DNA of 64,000 nucleotides from Mucilaginibacter pallidiroseus (GTDB lineage: Bacteria; Bacteroidota; Bacteroidia; Sphingobacteriales; Sphingobacteriaceae), in assembly GCF_007846085.1 (NCBI RefSeq), contig NZ_VOEJ01000003.1:248001-312000 (forward strand), given 5' to 3'. The translations under genes and the position numbers were made by a program. Of this stretch, positions 8,953 to 18,686 are shown one piece after another. Numbering within the stretch: position 1 is the stretch's first letter; each line of letters opens with the position of its first letter. The notes below the pieces were generated by a model, which saw only the letters and a list, made by a program, of their open reading frames with translations, was not told the DNA's origin and ran no database searches.

Positions 8953-11438
8953 TATTGCCCAACCATAAACACCGCATTGCTAAACAGCAGTTTACCATTC
9001 TCCCAAAAGCTGCGAAATAGCGGATCATCAACCATATAAACAACTTCGCCACGGCCAACAGACTGTACACCGAGCAGCATACCGTTAACAATTTTTTGCT
9101 TGGATGTTGCACCTGCAAATCCGGCAACGTAGCTGTCCTTTTTTACCGTGCCCACGTTCCAATCATCTTCGCCAAGCAATTCATAAATATCGTCGCTGGT
9201 TTTGAGAGAGAAATAATAGTTAGGCATACCAAAAGCCAGCGGATGCGTATTATCCAAATTGAGTTTGAATATTGCACCGGGAATATAGGAACTGATGGCG
9301 TCCCTATCCCGCTGAGCATAAACGCGATTTGCACTTTTCAACTTATCATCCTTTTTGTCTTCCTTCTTTTTTAAAAAGCCCTCTTTGGCTGATAATTGTG
9401 CAACGGCATTTTCCATAGCAATTAAGCGGCCGCCATCCTTAATCCAGCTTTGCACCTTATCGGGTAATATATCCTGGTACCGACCGTCAGGCATTACCAT
9501 CACATCAAAATCACTCAGGCTGGTTCGGGCAATATCCTGTTGGCGTATCAGCGTAATCGGGTAGTTTATTTGCTGCTCAAACAGATGCCATACTTCGCCC
9601 ATTGCTTCAGCGCTTACCCCCTCGCCGGCTAAAAGCGCTACGCGCGGTTTTGTTATCAATTTAACCACATCGCTACCTAAATCATTTCCTTTATCGACAA
9701 AGCCGGTTGCAAGTGGCGTGAGCTCATGACGCAACGCGTCAGCTGTTTGTGTAACTATGTTATCAAAATCGGGCGCGTTATTGCCGGTACGGGCTATAAT
9801 TAGCGAGCCTGCCGTAAATTTTTTGCCACCGGTTTCAAACGGCCTTTCAGTATAGCGCACCTTAATACCTTTCTTAAGCAAGGCAGCTAAAAATCGCACA
9901 TCGGCAACAGACTGCCACGCTGATACATAAGCATAAGCGCGACTATTGGTTAACGCAGCTGGGGCGCTTACCGCCAGCGAATTGCTCAAAGGCTTAAGTG
10001 ACTCTTTTAAGCCGTACGCCTTTAAACCATAAGCGTAGGGCAAGGCCCATGCAGTAATATCATACGTAACCGAGTCTGGTATAAAGGTACGCGGCTCAAG
10101 CAGCACATGCAGCAATACCGATTTAGGCTGATAAGCATTAATCACCATATCATTTGGTCCGGTTGCATATTGCTCGGTCTTCCCGGTGAAGTAGTTATAA
10201 CCGGTTACCGTTTTTGCACCAATGCCAAACCCGTAGTTAATGCCATTGCGTGTTAGCATTTTAGCCAGCTGCTGCATCTTTTCGTTATTATCATTACGGA
10301 TGATATAGGTTTTATAGTCGCCCGGCGGGGTCGCTTTGCTACTGCTATAAAACTTTTTAAATTCATTTTGCAGCCTGGCGGCATTTTGTGCAGCAGTTTC
10401 TATAGTACTTATAGCCGTTGAATGGTGATGGGCAATACGGTCGGCAAGGGTAAGCGTGTCGCCGCTTCGTGTTACTACGGCAAGGCCCGCCCCTATACCA
10501 CCTTGCTCATACGTCATGCCAATTGAGCCATTGTACAATGGGTAGGTATCGCCGTATGATGGGTAAAGCAGGTCGAACTCCTGGCGCGTAAAATACATCC
10601 AGCCATTTCTGTCAAAATCTTTCGCATTATTTTTGCCAATGGTAACCTGAAAATCGCGCTGCCACTGGGTAATATCTTTATGGTAAGGCTCGGCTGCCGG
10701 GGCAAAGTAATATGGCGCATTGATACCCTGTTCGTGAAAATCCACATGTATCTGCGGTAACCAGCTGTTAAACAGGCTTACGCGTGCCTGCGTTTCCTTT
10801 TGCGTTTGCCATGCCCAATCGCGGTTAAGGTCAAAGTAATAATGGTTAACCCTGCCGCCCGGCCAGGGCTCGGCATGTTCACGGGCAGATGGGTAGGCAT
10901 CTGGCACCAGGCCTTTAACAGAATTATAAAAGTTAACATAGCGGTCGCGCCCGTCGGGGTTGAGGCATGGGTCTATAACTACTAACTGGTTTTGCAGCCA
11001 ACCCTGCACTTTACTTTTCGCCGGGTTTACCAGGTCATACAATACCCACATTGCCGTTTCGCTTGAAGCGGGCTCGTTACCATGCACGTTAAAACTAAGC
11101 CAGGTTATTTCCGGCGCGTCTGCCATTTGGGCGCCGACTTCAATTCCTGCCAGGCGCAGGTTGTTATGGCGGATCTCCTCTATTCGGTTAATGTTTTCTG
11201 CTGAGGCAACAAATACGGCAAGCAAGGGCCGCCCCTCGTTGGTGGTGCCAAACTGCTGGAGCTTTATATTTTTTGCGTTAGCGGCTACGTATTTGAAATA
11301 CTCAACAATACGATGATGCGGCGTAAACTGCTGCCCAAGTTTATAACCCAAAAACGCCTCGGGTGATTGTATGCTTTGCGCAGATACCGACCCGGCAAGC
11401 AGAATCGCAAAAAATAAAGTATAAAACCTTCTTAACAT
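8952..11438 (-). CDS. Secreted M14 family zinc carboxypeptidase
   Basis: 828-residue exported zinc carboxypeptidase-like protein. I start it at the ATG at 11438 because that gives a clean signal peptide (MLRRFYTLFFAILLAGSVSAQ); an in-frame codon at 11525 would add a charged stretch in front. The M14 domain covers about residues 25-360: zinc ligands in HGNEP (His109, Glu112), a third ligand region IHVDFHEQG, and the catalytic-Glu region GMTYEQGG. The remaining 450 residues include a region like a glutamine-amidotransferase-type flavodoxin fold (VALLAGEGVSAEAMGEVWHLFE ... DFDVMVMPDGRY), usual for this large Bacteroidota subfamily. Divergent from recQ, with 93 bases between starts. Probably peptide scavenging or cell-wall peptide trimming in the periplasm. 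Confidence 0.9.
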   Translation of the reverse strand: MLRRFYTLFFAILLAGSVSAQSIQSPEAFLGYKLGQQFTPHHRIVEYFKYVAANAKNIKLQQFGTTNEGRPLLAVFVASAENINRIEEIRHNNLRLAGIEVGAQMADAPEITWLSFNVHGNEPASSETAMWVLYDLVNPAKSKVQGWLQNQLVVIDPCLNPDGRDRYVNFYNSVKGLVPDAYPSAREHAEPWPGGRVNHYYFDLNRDWAWQTQKETQARVSLFNSWLPQIHVDFHEQGINAPYYFAPAAEPYHKDITQWQRDFQVTIGKNNAKDFDRNGWMYFTRQEFDLLYPSYGDTYPLYNGSIGMTYEQGGIGAGLAVVTRSGDTLTLADRIAHHHSTAISTIETAAQNAARLQNEFKKFYSSSKATPPGDYKTYIIRNDNNEKMQQLAKMLTRNGINYGFGIGAKTVTGYNYFTGKTEQYATGPNDMVINAYQPKSVLLHVLLEPRTFIPDSVTYDITAWALPYAYGLKAYGLKESLKPLSNSLAVSAPAALTNSRAYAYVSAWQSVADVRFLAALLKKGIKVRYTERPFETGGKKFTAGSLIIARTGNNAPDFDNIVTQTADALRHELTPLATGFVDKGNDLGSDVVKLITKPRVALLAGEGVSAEAMGEVWHLFEQQINYPITLIRQQDIARTSLSDFDVMVMPDGRYQDILPDKVQSWIKDGGRLIAMENAVAQLSAKEGFLKKKEDKKDDKLKSANRVYAQRDRDAISSYIPGAIFKLNLDNTHPLAFGMPNYYFSLKTSDDIYELLGEDDWNVGTVKKDSYVAGFAGATSKQKIVNGMLLGVQSVGRGEVVYMVDDPLFRSFWENGKLLFSNAVFMVGQ

Positions 11439-11514
11439 GCTTGATGTGTAAAAAGCTAATCTAAAATATTTTTTCCAGTTGTTTATGCGCTGCCGACGGC
11501 TTAACAAAAATCTG

Positions 11515-11522
11515 CACCTTTG
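11515..11522 (+). promoter_or_regulatory. Putative recQ -7 box (CACCTTTG)
   Basis: One mismatch from TAnnTTTG, 9 bases before the ATG at 11532. This position fits the very short leaders seen at other genes here. Confidence 0.4.
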
Positions 11523-11531
11523 CATGGTTAC

Positions 11532-13694
11532 ATGAATTCACTACAAGCGCTTCAAAAATATTTCGGTTACAGCCAGTTCAGGCATTCGCAAGAGGATATA
11601 ATCAACTGCGTTTTGAATAAGCAGGATGTTATGGTGCTCATGCCAACTGGCGGCGGCAAGTCTCTTTGTTACCAGTTACCTGCTGTGCTGTTAAATGGGC
11701 TTACTATAGTTATATCACCGTTGATAGCTTTGATGAAGGACCAGGTAGACAGCCTTAATCTTAGCGGTATTCCCGCTGCCTTTTTAAATTCGAGCCAATC
11801 GACAGATGAGCAGCGCGACATTGCCATAAAGTTAAGCAACAATCAATTGCGCTTACTTTATGTGGCACCCGAGCGCCTTTTTGGGAAAGATGAGCGGTTA
11901 ATGGCATTCCTTAAAACGCTTAAAGTGGTGCAGATTGCTATTGACGAAGCGCACTGCATCTCGCAATGGGGGCATGACTTTCGCCCCGAGTACCTGATGT
12001 TGGCCGGCCTTAAACGGGAGTTTCCGGGCGTACCGGTAATTGCCCTTACCGCAACTGCCGATAAGCTTACGCAAAAAGACATCCTCGAAAAACTGAATTT
12101 AACCAGACCGGAGGTTTTTGTATCCTCCTTCAACAGGGCAAATATTACTTACCGGGTGCAACCCAAGCAAAACAGTTTTAAACAACTGCTGCGGTTTTTA
12201 AGCGAGCGTAAAGAAGATTCGGGCATTATTTACTGCCTGTCGCGCAAGTCAACCGAGAGCCTTGCCCGCGATTTACGGGACGAAGGTTATGCCGCAGCAG
12301 CATATCACGCAGGCCTCAACAACGATGTAAAGGCCAAAAACCAGGAGGCTTTTTTGCGCGATGAGATTAAAATTGTAGTAGCCACCATTGCCTTTGGTAT
12401 GGGTATCAATAAATCAAACGTGCGCTACGTGGTACATGCCGATCTGCCTAAAAACATCGAAGGGTATTACCAGGAAACCGGTCGTGCAGGCAGGGATGGC
12501 TTACCGTCCGACGCTTTACTTTTATTTTCGCAGGGCGATGCCATGAAATTGCGCGAATTTGCCAAGGTTGAAAACAACGCCCAGCAAAGCGCCATTATGC
12601 TAAAAAAGCTGGACGATATGGTGGAGTACGGGCAAATGCACCGGTGCCGCCGCGAGTATTTAATGAATTATTTCGACGAGCATTTCCCTGACAATTGCGG
12701 CTCATGTGATTTTTGCCTCAGCGAGTTTGAAAAATTTGATGGTACGCTCATCGCTCAAAAAGCATTATCGGCAGTTGTGCGGTTGAAAGAACGTTTCGGC
12801 ATCAATTACGTTATCGACCTGTTAATGGGCAGCAAAAGCATAAAACTTTGGGCCGAGCACAAGTTGTTAAAAACCTATGGCATTGGTGCCGATGTGCCAC
12901 GGGCCGACTGGCAGCGCTATATACGGGAGCTGATTGCCCGAGGTTATTTAAGACTAAGTGATGATGGATATTCGGCATTGCAGTTAACGGATAAGAGCGA
13001 AGCCGTTTTAAAAGGAATGGAAAAAGTTGAGCTGATTACTTCGCAACACATCGAAGAGAAAGACAATGATGAACTTACTTTTGATAACGAGCTGCTAACC
13101 TTGCTGCGCAAACACCGGCAGGAAATTGCAGTTGGCGAAAACCTGCCTGCATATATCGTATTATCTGACGCCACATTGTTGGAAATAGCAACTTACCTGC
13201 CGCAAAAGATGGATGAGTTAAGGTTAATATCTGGCTTCGGCGATATCAAGCTTGCACGTTATGGCCGTGATTTCCTAAGTGTTGTTAATACATATAGTAC
13301 CGCAAAAGGGCTCTCATCCAAAATGGACCAGAAAACCAAGAGCCGCACACGTAAAGCAAACGCCAAATCGAAACCAAAGCGGACATCAGATACTTATAAC
13401 GATACCCTCATGTTATTTAAGGCTGGCAATAGCATAGCGCAAATAGCCGCTGCCCGTAAATTGTCGCCCACAACGATAGAAGGCCACTTGAGCAACTTTG
13501 TGCAGACCGGTGAATTGGATGTAAAACAGCTTGTATCACTAGATAAAATGCCGGCAATTCAGCGTGCAATTGAAAAACATGGCAGCATAAAACTGGCGCC
13601 CATAAAAGAGGCACTGGGTGATGGTTATACTTATAGTGAAATTAAAGCCGTTATTGCGTGGATAACTTATCAGCAACAAATTTCAAAAAGCTAA
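11532..13694 (+). CDS. recQ: ATP-dependent DNA helicase RecQ
   Basis: 3'-5' DNA helicase acting in recombination and stalled-fork repair. 720 residues. DEAD/H core with Walker A MPTGGGKS (Lys43), DEAH box at 138-141 and QWGHDFRPEY; helicase C domain with the QETGRAGRDG motif; RecQ zinc-binding domain with Cys372, Cys389, Cys392 and Cys395; RQC winged helix; HRDC domain at about 515-595; then a basic linker and a C-terminal HTH_40-like domain (GNSIAQIAAARKLSPTTIEGHL) that many RecQ proteins lack. The ATG at 11532 is used: an ATG at 11524 runs into a stop after three codons. Divergent from the M14 peptidase gene. Confidence 0.97.
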   Translation: MNSLQALQKYFGYSQFRHSQEDIINCVLNKQDVMVLMPTGGGKSLCYQLPAVLLNGLTIVISPLIALMKDQVDSLNLSGIPAAFLNSSQSTDEQRDIAIKLSNNQLRLLYVAPERLFGKDERLMAFLKTLKVVQIAIDEAHCISQWGHDFRPEYLMLAGLKREFPGVPVIALTATADKLTQKDILEKLNLTRPEVFVSSFNRANITYRVQPKQNSFKQLLRFLSERKEDSGIIYCLSRKSTESLARDLRDEGYAAAAYHAGLNNDVKAKNQEAFLRDEIKIVVATIAFGMGINKSNVRYVVHADLPKNIEGYYQETGRAGRDGLPSDALLLFSQGDAMKLREFAKVENNAQQSAIMLKKLDDMVEYGQMHRCRREYLMNYFDEHFPDNCGSCDFCLSEFEKFDGTLIAQKALSAVVRLKERFGINYVIDLLMGSKSIKLWAEHKLLKTYGIGADVPRADWQRYIRELIARGYLRLSDDGYSALQLTDKSEAVLKGMEKVELITSQHIEEKDNDELTFDNELLTLLRKHRQEIAVGENLPAYIVLSDATLLEIATYLPQKMDELRLISGFGDIKLARYGRDFLSVVNTYSTAKGLSSKMDQKTKSRTRKANAKSKPKRTSDTYNDTLMLFKAGNSIAQIAAARKLSPTTIEGHLSNFVQTGELDVKQLVSLDKMPAIQRAIEKHGSIKLAPIKEALGDGYTYSEIKAVIAWITYQQQISKS

Positions 13695-13727
13695 AAGCTT
13701 AGCCAAAAGCTATTATATTTAACCCGT

Positions 13728-13735
13728 TAAGTTTG
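13728..13735 (+). promoter_or_regulatory. murF -7 box TAAGTTTG
   Basis: Exact TAnnTTTG, 8 bases before the murF ATG. No TTTG at the usual -33 distance. Confidence 0.5.
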
Positions 13736-13743
13736 CATTTACC

Positions 13744-15081
13744 ATGACTACAACAGACCAGTTATACCAAATTTACCTGCAGCACCCGGTTATAAGTACC
13801 GATACCCGCAAAATAGCTGACGGAAGTTTATTTTTTGCGCTTAAAGGCGATAAGTTTGATGCTAATACTTTTGCCCAAAAAGCGTTAGAAAGCGGGGCCG
13901 CTTATGCAATCATCGACAATGCTGACTACAAAACCAGCGATAAGTTTTTGCTGGTTGATGATGTGTTAACAGCCCTGCAACAGTTGGCCGCTCATCACCG
14001 CAGGCAACTTAATATAGCGGTAATTGGGTTAACGGGCACCAATGGCAAAACCACTACTAAAGAATTGATAAATGCTGTGCTATCGCAAAAGTTTAATACG
14101 CTGGCGACGCAAGGCAATTTAAATAACCACATAGGTGTGCCGCTTACCATCCTCACCATTAACAACACGCACCAAATGGCAGTTATTGAAATGGGTGCAA
14201 ATCATCAAAAGGAAATTGCTTTGCTATGCTCAATAGCACAGCCCAGTCATGGCATGATCACCAATGTTGGCAAGGCACACCTTGAAGGTTTCGGCGGTGT
14301 TGAAGGTGTGAAAATAGGCAAAGGCGAAATGTATGATTACCTGAAGGAGCATGCCGGCGAGGGGCGCTTTGCGTTTATTAATAGCGATGATGCAACGCTG
14401 CTCAAGATGGCTGAAGACAGGGGTCTTGACAATGTTGTTTATTATGGCAAAGGCCATAACACCAATAACCTTGTTTGCGGAAAACTACTTGACAGTTCGC
14501 CCCTGTTAAAACTGAAATGGAACAATCGCAACAGCTCATCATATAATGTATCCACGCAGCTAACTGGTTCCTACAATCTAGATAATATACTTGCTGCTAT
14601 TTGCATCGGCAGTTATTTCGGCCTAACCGCCGACGAGATAGATCAGGGTGTAGAAGGCTATCAGCCTAAAAACAACCGCTCACAAATAACCAAAACGGCA
14701 ACCAACACGCTAATCTGCGATTTTTATAATGCCAACCCAAGCAGCATGTTTGTAGCTATTGATAACATGGATAAGATGGGGGCTACTAATAAGGTACTCA
14801 TTTTAGGAGACATGTTTGAAATGGGCGATGAATCGGCAGCCGAACACACAGCCGTTATTAAAAAAGCACTCGAGGCAAACGTAGAAGAGCGGATCTTTAT
14901 AGGCAAAGAATTTTCGAGCCAGCAAACCGAGGCCCAGAGCTCAGCCTTAACCAATACAACTTTTTACCTGACTGCCGAAGATGCGCTAATCGGCTTAAAA
15001 GCAAAGCCAATATCAGGCGCTACGATATTAATAAAAGGTTCGCGCGGAATGGCTCTAGAGCGTTTGGTAGAGTTGTTTTAA
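13744..15081 (+). CDS. murF: UDP-N-acetylmuramoyl-tripeptide--D-alanyl-D-alanine ligase
   Basis: Cytoplasmic ligase that adds D-Ala-D-Ala to the UDP-MurNAc-tripeptide using ATP, the last soluble step of the peptidoglycan precursor. 445 residues, normal length. N-terminal substrate domain with STDTRKIADGSLFFALKG (about 18-35), central ATPase domain with the P-loop GTNGKTT (Lys102) and VIEMGANHQKEI, C-terminal ligase domain with NNRSQ and DFYNANPSSM, the MurF-type signature, and GDMFEMGDES. It stands alone between recQ and a peptidase gene rather than in a dcw cluster. No terminator is seen before the next gene. Confidence 0.97.
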   Translation: MTTTDQLYQIYLQHPVISTDTRKIADGSLFFALKGDKFDANTFAQKALESGAAYAIIDNADYKTSDKFLLVDDVLTALQQLAAHHRRQLNIAVIGLTGTNGKTTTKELINAVLSQKFNTLATQGNLNNHIGVPLTILTINNTHQMAVIEMGANHQKEIALLCSIAQPSHGMITNVGKAHLEGFGGVEGVKIGKGEMYDYLKEHAGEGRFAFINSDDATLLKMAEDRGLDNVVYYGKGHNTNNLVCGKLLDSSPLLKLKWNNRNSSSYNVSTQLTGSYNLDNILAAICIGSYFGLTADEIDQGVEGYQPKNNRSQITKTATNTLICDFYNANPSSMFVAIDNMDKMGATNKVLILGDMFEMGDESAAEHTAVIKKALEANVEERIFIGKEFSSQQTEAQSSALTNTTFYLTAEDALIGLKAKPISGATILIKGSRGMALERLVELF

Positions 15082-15204
15082 ACCTAAAAAAAACTTACGC
15101 TTCTGCACTTTTGTCATGCCATGGGTACCAACCATGCCGACTACATGGTATAATCAAAGTGGAATGCTTTTTGAAATAGTTGTGATATAAAAATTGATAT
15201 AACT

Positions 15205-15921
15205 ATGATTAGCATTTTAATGATATCTTATAGTTCTGCCTGGATTTTGATGATCGCTATCGCTATCATAAGCTTTTTTGTGCAGATGCGTTTTAGAAGC
15301 AAGTTTAAAGAATATTCTGAAATGCCTTTATTATCGGGTATGTCTGGCAAGGACGTGGCCGAGAAAATGTTGCGCGATAACGGCATTTATGATGTGCGCA
15401 TAATTTCTGTTGATGGCCAGCTTACCGACCATTACAACCCTGCCGATAAAACGGTAAACTTAAGTCCTGATGTTTATAATAGCCGTAGCGTTGCGGCGGC
15501 CGCAGTTGCTGCACACGAGTGTGGCCATGCCGTACAGCATGCCAAGGCATACAGCTGGTTAACACTCCGGTCGACACTGGTGCCTGTGGTTAACGTGGCA
15601 TCGACACTTACACAATGGACTTTGATGATTGGTGTGATGTTATTATTCTTTACACACAACCCATACGTTTTGGCTATCGGTGTTGCTGCACTTGCCCTGG
15701 TTACCCTTTTTAGCTTTGTTACTTTACCGGTAGAGTTTGATGCGAGTAACCGTGCATTAGCCTGGCTGAACAACAATTATAGCGTTATGCAAACGCAAGA
15801 TGAGCATGCACAAGCCAAAGATGCACTTTGGTGGGCAGCTATGACTTACGTTGTTGCAGCCTTGGGATCATTAGCAACATTGCTGTACTATGCATCTATG
15901 CTGCTTGGACGAAGAGACTAA
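15205..15921 (+). CDS. YugP-like membrane zinc metallopeptidase
   Basis: 238-residue membrane protein of the neutral zinc metallopeptidase family related to Bacillus YugP (Zn_peptidase_2). N-terminal membrane helix at about 8-27; zinc-binding motif HECGH at residues 104-108 within AAHECGHAVQHAK; two further hydrophobic segments at about 125-175; a C-terminal helix at about 212-233. VEFDASNRALAWL contains the conserved third-ligand region. Substrate unknown; the family is linked to membrane protein turnover by context only. Single gene, closed by a strong terminator. Confidence 0.9.
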   Translation: MISILMISYSSAWILMIAIAIISFFVQMRFRSKFKEYSEMPLLSGMSGKDVAEKMLRDNGIYDVRIISVDGQLTDHYNPADKTVNLSPDVYNSRSVAAAAVAAHECGHAVQHAKAYSWLTLRSTLVPVVNVASTLTQWTLMIGVMLLFFTHNPYVLAIGVAALALVTLFSFVTLPVEFDASNRALAWLNNNYSVMQTQDEHAQAKDALWWAAMTYVVAALGSLATLLYYASMLLGRRD

Positions 15922-15949
15922 CAGGCATCTGATAAACAGCTATCATAAA

Positions 15950-15983
15950 AATAATGCCCGGACTTAACCGGGCATTATTTTTA
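15950..15983 (+). terminator. Rho-independent terminator after YugP-like gene
   Basis: 12-base-pair stem AATAATGCCCGG / CCGGGCATTATT, loop ACTTAA, followed by T-rich sequence. Confidence 0.85.
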
Positions 15984-16051
15984 CACGCATATATTAATCT
16001 CTTCACCATACCCTTATATTAGCGATGTATGTTACCAGCATACGTTATCGC

Positions 16052-18172
16052 ATGAAAAAAACAGTTACATCGCTGGCACTTGCTCTGGCGATTTTTACCC
16101 ACTCACAAGCACAAATGACTATTAAGACACTACCTTACCCCCAAACAAAAAAGGGCAATATAACCGACACCTACTTTGGAACTACCGTAGCCGACCCTTA
16201 CCGCTGGCAGGAAGATGACCGAGCCGACGATACGAAAGCCTGGGTGGTTGAAGAAAATAAAGTAACCCAAAACTATTTGGGCCAAATCCCTTATCGCGAG
16301 GATATCCGCAAGCGTCTGGAAACGTTATGGAACTACGAAAAGTACAGCGCCCCGTTTAAGGAGGGCAAATACACTTACTTTTATAAAAACGATGGCTTGC
16401 AAAGCCAGTCGGTTTTATGGCGGCAAATAGGTGATGGCGCGCCGGAGATATTTCTTGATCCAAACAAGTTCTCTAAAGATGGCACTACTTCTTTAGCCGG
16501 TATTAATTTTTCGAAAGATGGCAGCCTTGCCGCTTACCAGATTTCGGAAGGCGGATCGGACTGGCGCAAAGTAATCGTGCTGAACACCGCGGATAAAACT
16601 ACTGTTGGCGAAACCATGCTGAACATTAAATTTTCGGGTATTGCATGGTACAAAAACGAGGGCTTTTATTATAGCAGCTACGATAAGCCCAAAGAGGGTA
16701 GCGAACTTGCAGGGCTTACTCAGTACCATAAATTATATTATCACAAGTTAGGCACACCACAAGCCAGCGATAAAATGATATTTGGCGGCGAAACCACACC
16801 CCGCCGTTACATAGGTGCCGGTTTAACAGAAGATGAGCATTATCTAATTATCAGTGCGGCCGTTTCAACAACAGGGAACGAGTTATACATAAAAGATATG
16901 ACCCAGCCTGATAGCCCCATTATTAACGTTGTAGACAACTTTGATAACAATAATGACATTGTGGATAATGTGGGCAGCAAGTTATACATCTTAACTAATT
17001 TAAATGCTCCAAACTATCGCCTGGTTACGGTAGATGCGGCAAGCCCTAAGTCGGCCAATTGGAAGGACCTGATCCCTGAAACTAAAAATGTTTTAACTAT
17101 TGCCACCGGTGGCGGTAAGTTGTTTGCCGAGTATCTCAAGGATGCTACTTCACTTGTAAAGCAGTACGATATGAGCGGCAAGTTTGAGCATGACATACAG
17201 CTACCGTCGGTAGGTACTGCCGGTGGCTTTGGTGCTAAGAAGAACGAAAAAGAAACCTATTACACTTTTACCTCATACGTTTACCCAAGCACCATATTTA
17301 AATATGATATAGCAACAGGTAAATCAACGCTGTATAAAAAATCGGGGGTTAAGTTTGATCCGGCAAATTATGAATCGAAGCAGGTGTTTTACCCATCTAA
17401 AGACGGCACAAAGATACCGCTGATTATTACCTATAAAAAAGGCACTGTTCTTAACGGTAAAAATCCAACCATGCTATATGCCTATGGCGGTTTCAGCGTA
17501 AGCCTCACCCCTGCTTTCAGCACCTCAAATATTGTGTTGATGGAGCAGGGCGGCATTTATGCCGTAGCTAACCTGCGCGGTGGCGGCGAATATGGCGAAA
17601 CATGGCACAAGGCAGGCACCAAAATGCAAAAGCAAAACGTGTTTGATGATTTTATTGCTGCTGCGCAGTACCTTATTGATAATAAATACACTTCTAAAGA
17701 ATACCTGGCCATATCAGGCGGATCTAATGGTGGTTTGCTTGTTGGCGCAACCATTACACAACGGCCGGACCTATGCAAGGTAGCCTTCCCGGCGGTAGGC
17801 GTTATGGATATGCTACGTTACAATAAGTTTACCGCAGGCGCTGGCTGGGCATCAGATTATGGCACGGCAGAAGACTCAAAAGAAATGTTTGAGTACCTAT
17901 ATAAATACTCGCCTTATCATGCTATTAAACCGGCCGATTATCCCGCGACGATGGTTACTACAGCCGATCATGACGATCGGGTAGTACCTGCGCACTCTTT
18001 TAAGTTTGCATCGCGCTTGCAGGAAATGCAAAAAGGACAGGCCCCTATTTTAATCCGTATTGAAACCAATGCGGGCCATGGTGCGGGTAAATCAACGGCC
18101 CAGATTATTAATGAACAAGCCGATAAATGGGCTTTTATGTTTTGGAACATGGGTATTACCAAAATAAAATAA
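16052..18172 (+). CDS. Secreted prolyl oligopeptidase, S9A family
   Basis: Serine peptidase cleaving short peptides after proline, exported to the periplasm or beyond. 706 residues from the ATG at 16052, which gives a signal peptide (MKKTVTSLALALAIFTHSQAQ); an ATG at 16025 lies at the predicted transcription start (TATATTAG at 16014-16021). Residues about 30-440 form the beta-propeller; the C-terminal alpha/beta-hydrolase has catalytic Ser558 in GGSNGG, Asp in HDDRVV (641-642) and His676 in AGHGAGK. LRGGGEYGETWH is a further family signature. Single gene with a strong terminator shared with apaG. Confidence 0.95.
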   Translation: MKKTVTSLALALAIFTHSQAQMTIKTLPYPQTKKGNITDTYFGTTVADPYRWQEDDRADDTKAWVVEENKVTQNYLGQIPYREDIRKRLETLWNYEKYSAPFKEGKYTYFYKNDGLQSQSVLWRQIGDGAPEIFLDPNKFSKDGTTSLAGINFSKDGSLAAYQISEGGSDWRKVIVLNTADKTTVGETMLNIKFSGIAWYKNEGFYYSSYDKPKEGSELAGLTQYHKLYYHKLGTPQASDKMIFGGETTPRRYIGAGLTEDEHYLIISAAVSTTGNELYIKDMTQPDSPIINVVDNFDNNNDIVDNVGSKLYILTNLNAPNYRLVTVDAASPKSANWKDLIPETKNVLTIATGGGKLFAEYLKDATSLVKQYDMSGKFEHDIQLPSVGTAGGFGAKKNEKETYYTFTSYVYPSTIFKYDIATGKSTLYKKSGVKFDPANYESKQVFYPSKDGTKIPLIITYKKGTVLNGKNPTMLYAYGGFSVSLTPAFSTSNIVLMEQGGIYAVANLRGGGEYGETWHKAGTKMQKQNVFDDFIAAAQYLIDNKYTSKEYLAISGGSNGGLLVGATITQRPDLCKVAFPAVGVMDMLRYNKFTAGAGWASDYGTAEDSKEMFEYLYKYSPYHAIKPADYPATMVTTADHDDRVVPAHSFKFASRLQEMQKGQAPILIRIETNAGHGAGKSTAQIINEQADKWAFMFWNMGITKIK

Positions 18173-18188
18173 TTTGGTTCATACCAAC

Positions 18189-18223
18189 AAAAAGCCGCTG
18201 TGTTTATCACACAGCGGCTTTTT
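18189..18223. terminator. Bidirectional terminator between prolyl oligopeptidase gene and apaG
   Basis: 15-base-pair stem AAAAAGCCGCTGTGT / ACACAGCGGCTTTTT with loop TTATC; T-runs result on both strands, fitting the convergent genes. Confidence 0.88.
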
Positions 18224-18251
18224 AATTTTTTGACTTTTAAATTTTGACTTG

Positions 18252-18638
18252 TTAATTATACCGGTACGGCGCTACCAGGTAAAACTCCGGTATTTGTACA
18301 TCGAAAAGCATACCATCCATCAGGCGCTCCATTTGGTATTCGCCTTTCATGCTGCCCATATCTGTTTTTAAATTACAGCCAGACACATACTCGTGCGATG
18401 AACCTGGCTCAATAATAGGTTGCTGGCCTACAACACCCTCCCCCTCAACTTCGCGCTTAGCGCCGTTTGAGTCAAATATGTACCAGTGCCTGCTGATGAG
18501 GCGTACTGCATAGCTGCCGGTATTCTCGATACTTACGCGGTAGGCAAACATAAAATGATCGTTGCCGGGATTTGAATATTCGGGTTGGTAAACTGTTTCG
18601 ACTGAAACCCTAACGCCGTCGGTAATTGTTGTGGCCAT
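18252..18638 (-). CDS. apaG: ApaG domain protein
   Basis: 128-residue small protein of the ApaG/DUF525 family, a fibronectin-III-like fold. The Gly-rich loop EGEGVVGQQPIIEPG and the end region MKGEYQMERLMDGMLFDVQIPEFYL are diagnostic. Role not settled in bacteria; genetic links elsewhere are to Ap4A hydrolase ApaH and metal homeostasis, but apaH is not here. I start at the ATG at 18638 because upstream in-frame codons fall over the -7 box at 18662-18669. It lies 48 bases behind dusB and has its own promoter box. Confidence 0.92.
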   Translation of the reverse strand: MATTITDGVRVSVETVYQPEYSNPGNDHFMFAYRVSIENTGSYAVRLISRHWYIFDSNGAKREVEGEGVVGQQPIIEPGSSHEYVSGCNLKTDMGSMKGEYQMERLMDGMLFDVQIPEFYLVAPYRYN

Positions 18639-18661
18639 GATGGTTGTATCTGTCTTTCTGT

Positions 18662-18669
18662 CAAATATA
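18662..18669 (-). promoter_or_regulatory. apaG -7 box TATATTTG
   Basis: Exact TAnnTTTG on the minus strand, 23 bases before the apaG start, and just upstream of the dusB stop region. Supports independent transcription of apaG. Confidence 0.5.
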
Positions 18670-18686
18670 TACGATATGAACAAAAA

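Noticed and set aside
15082..15204. Spacer between murF and the YugP-like gene examined for a riboswitch
   Set aside because: No stem conserved enough to suggest a known class; only weak inverted repeats.
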